In this document: positions 1 through 5,356 of the stretch, in pieces | Layout of the letters: the number at the start of each line of letters is the position of its first letter | Numbering within the stretch: position 1 is the first letter of the stretch | NCBI GenBank assembly: GCA_013204495.1 | Contig: JABMNQ010000063.1 | Location: forward strand, 1 to 5,791 | From: Candidatus Pelagibacter sp. | GTDB lineage: Bacteria > Pseudomonadota > Alphaproteobacteria > Pelagibacterales > Pelagibacteraceae | Direction of reading: 5' to 3' | DNA length: 5,791 bases | Program-made: the position numbers and the translations under genes | Notes under the pieces: generated by a model | Told to the model about the DNA's origin: nothing | Databases searched by the model: none | What the model saw: the letters and a program-made list of their open reading frames with translations, nothing else

Positions 1-176
1 ACCTTAAATGTTTTACTCCAGGAATTAGAATGGGTGAGGTAAAAGATGATCAAAAAAGAACGATGAATGCTAATGAAGCAATTCAAGAAGGTAGTGATTG
101 CTTAATTATTGGCAGACCTATTACCAAAGGCAATCCAAAAGAAAATATAAAAAATATTCTTTCATCAATTGATTAA
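1..176 (+). CDS. pyrF: Orotidine 5'-phosphate decarboxylase, C-terminal end (partial)
   Basis: This is the last 57 codons of a gene that begins before the window; the frame runs from base 3 to a TAA at 174-176. The visible peptide carries the C-terminal signature of OMP decarboxylase: TPGIR, then DDQKRTM, then [12 protein letters not shown]. In this family the final Arg of the GRPIT segment and the DQ-R segment line the phosphate and ribose site of the TIM barrel. The enzyme decarboxylates OMP to UMP, the last step of de novo pyrimidine synthesis, in the cytosol. The TAA is followed at once by the ATG of trpF in the same frame, so the two genes are certainly co-transcribed and separated by a single stop codon. 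The catalytic Lys/Asp cluster lies upstream and cannot be checked here. Confidence 0.9.
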   Translation, partial: LKCFTPGIRMGEVKDDQKRTMNANEAIQEGSDCLIIGRPITKGNPKENIKNILSSID

Positions 177-800
177 ATGAAGTCTAAAATTTGTGGAATC
201 TCTGATTCTAAAACATTAGAGCATTTAACCAATCATTCTAATCCACCTCAATACATTGGCTTTATTGTTAATTATCCAAAATCTAAAAGATTTGTTCAAC
301 ATGATAAACTTAAAGAACTTTTAAAAGTTGATAAAAAAGATTCAAAATATGTAGCTGTGTTAGTCCAGCCTGATGCAAATATTCTTGAGGAAATAAAAGA
401 TTTACCATTCGATTATTATCAAATTTATGATTGTGACCTAACTGAGATTAAATCGATTAAAGAAAAATATAATAAAAAAATTATTATTGCGATAACAATT
501 AAAGATCAAAATGATGTTGTTAGATATTTAGAGTACAATGGGCTTGCAGATATAATACTGTTCGACAGTAAAGGTTATGAAAAAAGTTTGTCTTTTGATC
601 ATCAATTAATTAAAAATCTTAAAATTAATAAAGAATTAATGCTAGCTGGCAATATTCTAATTGAAGATAACCTTGAAAATTATAAAGAAATAGCTGACAT
701 TATAGATATTTCTGGAGCTCTAGAAACATCTGGATTAAAAGATATTTCAAAAATAAATATTTTTTTAAATAAAATGAAACAAATTAATGATGAAGCTTAA
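177..800 (+). CDS. trpF: Phosphoribosylanthranilate isomerase (divergent)
   Basis: A 207-residue protein, the normal size for a single-domain TIM-barrel TrpF, which converts phosphoribosylanthranilate to CdRP in tryptophan synthesis. The N-terminal KICGI motif gives the general-base Cys (C6); NYPKSKRFV (32-40) matches the family YPKSPRYV segment and supplies R38; LFDSKG (128-133) supplies the general-acid Asp (D130). The C-terminal MLAGNI (155-160) and DISGALE (177-183) correspond to the usual LAGGL and DVSSGVE phosphate loops but are altered, and the GGTG-type loop that normally follows the catalytic Asp is missing. The LHG motif is replaced by IYD (83-85). The start at 177 is secure: the preceding in-frame codon is the pyrF stop, and the KICG motif must be near the N terminus. 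The 3' end overlaps trpB by 14 nt. Position before trpB and trpA strongly supports the assignment despite the divergence. Confidence 0.9.
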   Translation: MKSKICGISDSKTLEHLTNHSNPPQYIGFIVNYPKSKRFVQHDKLKELLKVDKKDSKYVAVLVQPDANILEEIKDLPFDYYQIYDCDLTEIKSIKEKYNKKIIIAITIKDQNDVVRYLEYNGLADIILFDSKGYEKSLSFDHQLIKNLKINKELMLAGNILIEDNLENYKEIADIIDISGALETSGLKDISKINIFLNKMKQINDEA

Positions 801-2022
801 AAAGAAAATTCCTTTAATTGACCAACACAACAAAAGTGGATTTTGGGGTGGTAAGTTTGGTGGTAATTTTATACCTGAAACTTTAAAAAAACCTATTGAG
901 GATTTAACAACACTTTTTGAAAAACTTAGGTATGACAAACAATTCCTTAAGCAAAGAGACTATTATTTTAAAAATTATATAGGCTCTCCTACTTCATTTA
1001 TTAAACTTCAAAATCTATCTAATCATCTAGGTGGTGCTCAAATATATGCCAAAATGGTCTCTGAGGCGAACGGAGGTGCTCATAAAATCTATAATGCAAC
1101 AGTTCATTGTCTTATTGCTAAAAAAGCAAGGAAAAAATATGTCGTCGGCGATACCGGTGCTGGTTATGCTGGAAAGATGTTGAGCATGGCTGCTAAAAAA
1201 TTTGGTCTTAAATGTAAAATATTCATGGGTGCAAAAGATATAAAAAGACAAAAACCAAATGTCGATGCAATGAAAAAGAATGGCGCAGAAGTTGTTCCAG
1301 TTTACTCTGGAAGTCAAACATTAGTTGATGCCGTTAGTGAGTGTATGCGTTATTGGGTTTCAAATTGTGACAATACCCATATGTGTGTTGGTTCAACTGT
1401 AGGTCCCAATATATTTGTTAAAATTTGCGGTTGGAGTACGGCTCAAATTTCAAGAGAACTAAAAATACAAATTCAATCAGAATTTAAAAAAATTCCAAAT
1501 AAAATTAAGCTTATTAACTGTGTAGGTGGTGGAAGTTCAGCTTATGGTTTTTGGAGTGAGTTTATTGATTATGACAAAAAACAAATAGAGTTAATTGGTG
1601 TTGAGGCTGGTGGACCAAAAAATTCTAAGCTTCATGCTGCACCATTAACCAATGGAGCTAAACTTGGAATATTACATGGTGCCGCAGCTTACGTTTGTCA
1701 AAATAATGAAGGACAAATTAGTGCTACGGCCTCTATTTCTGCGGGACTAGATTACCCAGGGGTATCTCCTATCCACTGTTTCTTAAAAGATACAAAGAGA
1801 GCAAGGTATACATCTGCAACTGATGAGGGTGCTTTAAACGCTTATAAGTTAGTTACCAAACTTGAAAAAATAAACCCTAGTTTGGAACCATGTCATGCAT
1901 TTGCAGAAGCGATTAAAATTGCTCCGAAATTAAGCAAGGATACAATTATTATAGTAAACTCTTGTGGGGATGCAAAAAAAGACCGTGATATTTTAAAAGA
2001 AAGATTGGGAAAGATTAACTAA
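787..2022 (+). CDS. trpB: Tryptophan synthase beta chain (active-site variant)
   Basis: A 411-residue fold-type II PLP enzyme that condenses indole with L-serine to give tryptophan, as the beta subunit of the TrpA-TrpB complex. The N-terminal FWGGKFGGNFIPETL (19-33) matches the family GxFGGxFVPETL start. GAHKIYN (97-103) carries the PLP Schiff-base Lys (K100); GGGSSA (247-252) is the PLP phosphate loop; GVEAGG (271-276), SAGLDYPG (318-325; D322 equals Asp305), the Glu350 equivalent E360, LEPCHA (366-371) and the Ser377 equivalent S392 are all present. R154 matches Arg141. Unusually, the family ETGAGQHG motif reads DTGAGYAG (122-129), so the catalytic Glu109 is Asp, and the Lys167 equivalent is V180. 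Two tandem ATGs (787, 790) are possible starts inside the 3' end of trpF; either allows translational coupling. One nucleotide separates the stop from trpA. The family assignment is firm; its full activity is an inference from context. Confidence 0.95.
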   Translation: MMKLKKKIPLIDQHNKSGFWGGKFGGNFIPETLKKPIEDLTTLFEKLRYDKQFLKQRDYYFKNYIGSPTSFIKLQNLSNHLGGAQIYAKMVSEANGGAHKIYNATVHCLIAKKARKKYVVGDTGAGYAGKMLSMAAKKFGLKCKIFMGAKDIKRQKPNVDAMKKNGAEVVPVYSGSQTLVDAVSECMRYWVSNCDNTHMCVGSTVGPNIFVKICGWSTAQISRELKIQIQSEFKKIPNKIKLINCVGGGSSAYGFWSEFIDYDKKQIELIGVEAGGPKNSKLHAAPLTNGAKLGILHGAAAYVCQNNEGQISATASISAGLDYPGVSPIHCFLKDTKRARYTSATDEGALNAYKLVTKLEKINPSLEPCHAFAEAIKIAPKLSKDTIIIVNSCGDAKKDRDILKERLGKIN

Positions 2023-2023
2023 G

Positions 2024-2821
2024 ATGTCATTAATTAACTTAGCATTTAAAAAAACTAAAAATGAAAAAAGACCTGCTTTACTTACCTATACAGTTGCGGG
2101 TGATGATAGTAAAAAAAAATCTCTAGAAATACTAAAATCAATTGCAGACTATGCTGACATTTGTGAGATAGGTTTTGCACACAACACTCCTATTGCGGAT
2201 GGGAGTCAAATTCAATCCAGTGCTTATAGAGCTTTAAAAAATGGTATTAAAATTAAAGATGTTTTTTCAATAGTAAAAGATTTTAAAAAATCTAAGCAAG
2301 CAAAACCAGTAATATTAATGGGTTACTATAATATGATTTATCAATATGGAGATAACAATTTTATTAATATTTGTAAAAAAGTTGGTGTTGATGGATTAAT
2401 TGTTGTTGATCTTCCTTATCCTGAAAATAAAGATTTTGCTAAAAAGTGTAAAAAGAAAAATATCAGCTTTATTCAATTAGTCTCTCCCACTACCTCACCA
2501 AGACGAATGAAAAAAATTATCAAAGACTCACATGACATGGTGTATTACATCAGTATGCTCTCAACAACTGGCGGTAAACTAAAAGTTTCCCCTAAAAAGA
2601 TTTTAGAAAGATACAATAAAATTAAAAAGTTAAATAAAGATAAAAATATTGTAATTGGCTTTGGTATTACTGAAAAAACAATAGCTTCATTAAGAAAAGC
2701 AGATGGATTGGTGGTTGGCAGCGCTTTATGTGGAGAAATATCAAATTCAATCAAAAAAGGACAAAATCCTGTCACAAATGTAACCAATATTGTAAAAAGA
2801 TTAAGAAACAAAATTGCATGA
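2024..2821 (+). CDS. trpA: Tryptophan synthase alpha chain (divergent loops)
   Basis: A 265-residue TIM-barrel protein, typical length for TrpA, which cleaves indole-3-glycerol phosphate to indole and glyceraldehyde 3-phosphate and channels indole to TrpB. Both catalytic acids are in place: E48 in CEIG (47-50; Glu49 equivalent) and D59 in ADG (58-60; Asp60 equivalent). Other family signatures are MGYYNMI (99-105), GLIVVDLPYPE (124-134), LVSPTTSPRR (152-161), VIGFGI (210-215) and DGLVVGSA (227-234), the last two being the phosphate-binding end of the barrel. Two loops differ from the norm: loop 2 reads AHNTP (52-56) in place of PFSDP, and loop 6 reads MLSTTG (178-183) in place of RSGVTG, keeping the Thr183 equivalent T182. 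The gene starts 1 nt after the trpB stop and ends in an ATGA overlap with accD, so all three are probably coupled. Confidence 0.95.
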   Translation: MSLINLAFKKTKNEKRPALLTYTVAGDDSKKKSLEILKSIADYADICEIGFAHNTPIADGSQIQSSAYRALKNGIKIKDVFSIVKDFKKSKQAKPVILMGYYNMIYQYGDNNFINICKKVGVDGLIVVDLPYPENKDFAKKCKKKNISFIQLVSPTTSPRRMKKIIKDSHDMVYYISMLSTTGGKLKVSPKKILERYNKIKKLNKDKNIVIGFGITEKTIASLRKADGLVVGSALCGEISNSIKKGQNPVTNVTNIVKRLRNKIA

Positions 2822-3747
2822 ATTGGATTAAAAAAACTCTACGTTTCGGTGAAAAAATAAAAACAATCATTAAGCAACGTGCCAGTAAAGCAGAGATTGC
2901 TAATAGTGATTGGACTTCTTGTTGTAAGGGACCAATTTTAAAAAAAGATTTAGAAGATAATTTTTGGGTTTGCCCATCTTGCAAAAAACATCACAGAATA
3001 AGTCCACGTCAGCGGTTTGATGTAATTTTTGGTAAAAATAATTATGAAGTTTTAAAAACTCCAATTCCTCAGGATGATCCTTTAAATTGGAACGATTCAA
3101 AACCTTACAAAGAAAGATTAAAAGCTGCTAGAAAAAAAACAGGTATGGATTGTGGAATGATGGTGATCAGTACAAATATTCAAAGTATAAAAATTACAGC
3201 TATTGCATCTGATTTTGATTTTATAGGTGGTTCAATTGGAGCAGCAGAAGGTGAAGCCTTTTTATATGGAATTCAGTATGCAATTGAAAATCAACAACCT
3301 TTTGTAGTTTTTACTTCTGGTGGCGGAATGAGAATGATGGAATCATTAATTTCACTTTCACAAATGACGAGAACTACTTTAGCAATTAATGAACTAAAGA
3401 AAAACAATCTTCCCTATATTGTAGTGTTAACAGATCCAACAGCAGGTGGTATAACAGCATCATATGCAATGCTAGGCGATATACACATGGCAGAGCCTGG
3501 CGCTTTAATTGCTTTTGCAGGATCCCGTGTAATTCAAGGTACGGTACGTGAAGAATTACCAGAAGGCTTTCAAAGGAGTGAGTATGTTGAAAAAACTGGT
3601 TTTGTAGATTTAATTGTAGAAAGGAAAGAACTTAAAGGAAAAATTGGTATGTTATTATCAATATTGTTAAAGAAAAATTCTGTTATAAATTCAGTCATAA
3701 ATGAAACTTCAGAAGATAGTAGAACGCTTACAAAAGCTGCATCCTAA
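2818..3747 (+). CDS. accD: Acetyl-CoA carboxylase carboxyltransferase subunit beta
   Basis: A 309-residue beta subunit of the acetyl-CoA carboxylase carboxyltransferase, which with AccA transfers the carboxyl group from carboxybiotin to acetyl-CoA to form malonyl-CoA. The start MNWIKK at 2818 is chosen because it fits the family N terminus and forms a 4-nt ATGA overlap with the trpA stop; an upstream in-frame ATG at 2728 would lie deep inside trpA and add residues unlike the family. A zinc-ribbon region spans about 31-60, with C52-P-S-C55 as the second knuckle and adjacent C35-C36 as the first, in place of CxxC. The crotonase-fold core follows: DFDFIGGSIGAAEGE (132-146), SGGGMRMMES (167-176, the SGGARMQE oxyanion region), TDPTAGGITASYAMLGD (from 205), EPGALIAFAG and LPEGFQRSEYV. 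The C-terminal tail overlaps folC by 47 nt. Placement between trpA and folC is typical of alphaproteobacteria. Confidence 0.95.
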   Translation: MNWIKKTLRFGEKIKTIIKQRASKAEIANSDWTSCCKGPILKKDLEDNFWVCPSCKKHHRISPRQRFDVIFGKNNYEVLKTPIPQDDPLNWNDSKPYKERLKAARKKTGMDCGMMVISTNIQSIKITAIASDFDFIGGSIGAAEGEAFLYGIQYAIENQQPFVVFTSGGGMRMMESLISLSQMTRTTLAINELKKNNLPYIVVLTDPTAGGITASYAMLGDIHMAEPGALIAFAGSRVIQGTVREELPEGFQRSEYVEKTGFVDLIVERKELKGKIGMLLSILLKKNSVINSVINETSEDSRTLTKAAS

Positions 3748-4969
3748 AGAAATTGATCTAAGCCTAGATCGGACTAGAAATATTTTAGAAAAACTGGGTA
3801 ACCCTCAAGATCAGATTAATTGTATTTCAGTTATTGGAACAAATGGAAAATTCTCAACAATTCAAGCACTCTACGCAATTTTAAAAGAAGCAAATTATAA
3901 ATGCAATATTTATACAAGTCCTCATATTCAAAAAATTAACGAACGATTTGTCTTTAACAATAAACCTTTAACCGACGATGAGTTGGCAAATCTTTTCTCT
4001 GAAATAGAAGAGGCTAATAATGGGACTGAAATTACTTTCTTTGAAATTTTAACGGTTGCTTACTTCCATTATGCTAAAAAATACCCTGAAAACATTAACT
4101 TAATCGAGGCCGGTCTGTTTCATAGATTTGATGCAACAAATATTTTAAAGAAAAATTTAGCAAGTATTGTAACAGCTATTGGTCTTGATCATTTAGACTG
4201 GCTTCCAAAAGAAGAGCAAACTGTTGAAAAAATTATATATGAGAAAACATCAACTTTATTAAATTCTAAAATTATTGTTGCAAAGCAGAGCTCTAATGAA
4301 ATTAGCAAAACCATTGAAGATACAGTTAAAGATAACTCTTCAAAAAAGATAATTTTTAATAAAGATTATAGTTTTACCATAAAAGAAAATAATTTCTTTT
4401 ACTTTGAAGATGAATTTGGGGGTCTAAAACTTCCAAAACCTAATTTATTAGGTGAATTTCAATTAGAAAATATCTCTACGGCGATTGCCACAATAAGACA
4501 GTTGAAAGATTACAAGATAACTGATGAACATATTAAGAGTGGTATTACTAAAATTGAAAGTGTTGCTCGGCTACAAGAATTAAAGTCAGGAAAGCTTAAA
4601 GAGCTAACCAAGAATAATAAATTATTTGTGGACGGTTCACACAACCCACTTGGTGCAAAAGTATTAAATGAATATCTCAAAAGTTTAAATTGCAGCAAGC
4701 ATATTATTTTAGGCATGATGGCTAATAAAGATCACAATGAATATACGGAGTACTTTAAGGACATTAAATCATTAACAACAATTGATATCCCAAATCAACC
4801 TAATGCTATCAAGGGGAGTGAATTGAAAAATAAACTTAAAAACTTTGAAAACGTGAAATACCAAACTTCAGTTCAAGAAGCTATTACGTCAATTGATCTC
4901 CAAGAAAATGATATTATTTTAATAACAGGATCTTTATATCTTGCAGGAGAAGTTTTAAACTTAAACTAG
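3701..4969 (+). CDS. folC: Bifunctional folylpolyglutamate/dihydrofolate synthase
   Basis: A 422-residue Mur-ligase-family enzyme that adds L-glutamate to dihydropteroate and/or to reduced folates with ATP, in the cytosol. The N-terminal RLQKLHPKEIDLSL (9-22) is the expected FolC opening. The ATP-binding loop is GTNGKFS (46-52), with Phe where the family has Gly. YTSPHIQKINERF (71-83) is the folate-proximal segment; FFEILT (113-118), EAGLFHRFDATN (136-147, family EVGLGGRLDATN), GLDHLDWL (161-168, Mg-binding His H164), YEKTS (180-184, position of the carbamylated Lys, K182), GEFQLEN (251-257), ARLQE (289-293) and DGSHNPLGA (311-319) follow in family order. The start at 3701 is well supported: the preceding in-frame codon is TAA and homology begins within eight residues. 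It lies 47 nt inside accD, with no recognisable ribosome binding site. The stop shares a CTAG with the convergent thioredoxin gene. Confidence 0.93.
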   Translation: MKLQKIVERLQKLHPKEIDLSLDRTRNILEKLGNPQDQINCISVIGTNGKFSTIQALYAILKEANYKCNIYTSPHIQKINERFVFNNKPLTDDELANLFSEIEEANNGTEITFFEILTVAYFHYAKKYPENINLIEAGLFHRFDATNILKKNLASIVTAIGLDHLDWLPKEEQTVEKIIYEKTSTLLNSKIIVAKQSSNEISKTIEDTVKDNSSKKIIFNKDYSFTIKENNFFYFEDEFGGLKLPKPNLLGEFQLENISTAIATIRQLKDYKITDEHIKSGITKIESVARLQELKSGKLKELTKNNKLFVDGSHNPLGAKVLNEYLKSLNCSKHIILGMMANKDHNEYTEYFKDIKSLTTIDIPNQPNAIKGSELKNKLKNFENVKYQTSVQEAITSIDLQENDIILITGSLYLAGEVLNLN

Positions 4970-4983
4970 ATATTTTTATCTAG
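4966..4983. terminator. Candidate bidirectional terminator hairpin between folC and trxA
   Basis: A perfect 7-bp inverted repeat, CTAGATA, then a TTTT loop, then TATCTAG. It begins exactly at the overlapping stop codons of the two convergent genes and includes the last codons of the thioredoxin gene. Its position at a tail-to-tail junction suits termination from both sides. The stem has only two G-C pairs and neither side has a long U-run right after it (on the minus strand TTTAAGTTT follows), so intrinsic termination would be weak. This is the only symmetric structure seen at the junction. Confidence 0.4.
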
Positions 4984-5283
4984 GAATTCTTTCATTTGGC
5001 TTTCGGCTACTCCACCAACTTTTCGGTCAATCTCAACACCTTTTTTATAAACGATAACTGTCGGGACCCCTCTTATGCCAGCAGCAGAACCCGTATTAAT
5101 TCCGCCATTTTCGACATCTGCATAATAAAAACTAGCTTTATCTTTGTAGCTCTCAGAAAACTTTTCCATTACTGGTTTTAAGGCTTTACAAGGCTGACAC
5201 CATTCTGCAGAAAATTGCACAATGGACACGTCTTCATTTTTTATTTTTGATTCAAATTCTTCGTCTTTAAAATCTATAAGCAT
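4966..5283 (-). CDS. trxA: Thioredoxin (WCQPC variant)
   Basis: A 105-residue single-domain thioredoxin without signal peptide or membrane segment, so a cytosolic thiol-disulfide reductase. Visible family features are FSAEWCQPCK (24-33) with the redox cysteines C29 and C32, RGVPT (71-75) with the cis-Pro P74, and KVGG (88-91) near the C terminus. The active-site dipeptide is Gln-Pro in place of the usual Gly-Pro. Aligned to E. coli thioredoxin with a constant offset of 3, the buried Asp26 is Q23, Trp28 is S25 and Lys57 is Y54. It is transcribed toward folC and overlaps it by 4 nt at the stops; in many alphaproteobacteria a thioredoxin follows folC in the same direction. It could be the housekeeping TrxA or a more specialised paralogue; sequence alone does not decide. 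Confidence 0.9.
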   Translation of the reverse strand: MLIDFKDEEFESKIKNEDVSIVQFSAEWCQPCKALKPVMEKFSESYKDKASFYYADVENGGINTGSAAGIRGVPTVIVYKKGVEIDRKVGGVAESQMKEFLDKNI

Positions 5284-5356
5284 ACCTATTATATAAATTC
5301 TTATTTTATTTATTCAATATGTAAAAATTAGTTTTTTTATTTAATTCACAGAACAA
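5284..5356. other. Intergenic gap between sbcB-like gene and trxA
   Basis: This 73-nt stretch is the only real intergenic space in the window. It is almost entirely A and T and holds the candidate thioredoxin promoter. A run AAAAA-TTAG-TTTTTTT at 5323-5338 can fold into an all-A-T stem on either strand and might help end the sbcB-like transcript, but this is weak. No open frame or RNA gene is seen. Confidence 0.6.
5288..5317 (-). promoter_or_regulatory. Candidate promoter for the thioredoxin gene
   Basis: On the minus strand a consensus TATAAT (5293-5288) lies 18 nt downstream of TTGAAT (5317-5312), a 4/6 match to the -35 consensus. The TATAAT ends only 4 nt before the ATG at 5283, so transcription would begin at or beside the start codon, predicting a leaderless or nearly leaderless message. 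There is no Shine-Dalgarno sequence in between. In such A+T-rich DNA a chance TATAAT is easy, which limits confidence. Confidence 0.35.

Noticed and set aside
1027..1317. Minus-strand open frame of 96 codons within trpB.
   Set aside because: It lies antisense to conserved trpB motifs, and its Phe/Ser/Cys-rich peptide is what reverse-complemented Lys-rich codons give; no family resemblance.
2728..2817. An upstream in-frame ATG that would extend accD by 30 residues into trpA.
   Set aside because: The added residues are unlike AccD and lie wholly within trpA coding sequence; the ATG at 2818 matches the family N terminus and forms a typical ATGA overlap.
2545..3100. Three minus-strand open frames antisense to trpA and accD.
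   Set aside because: All are shadows of strongly conserved plus-strand genes with no start signal or recognisable product.
4510..4716. Minus-strand open frame inside folC.
   Set aside because: Antisense to the conserved ARLQE and DGSHNP region of folC; no independent support.
4996..5181. Plus-strand open frame of 61 codons opposite the thioredoxin gene.
   Set aside because: The minus-strand frame encodes a clear thioredoxin; the plus-strand peptide has no recognisable features.
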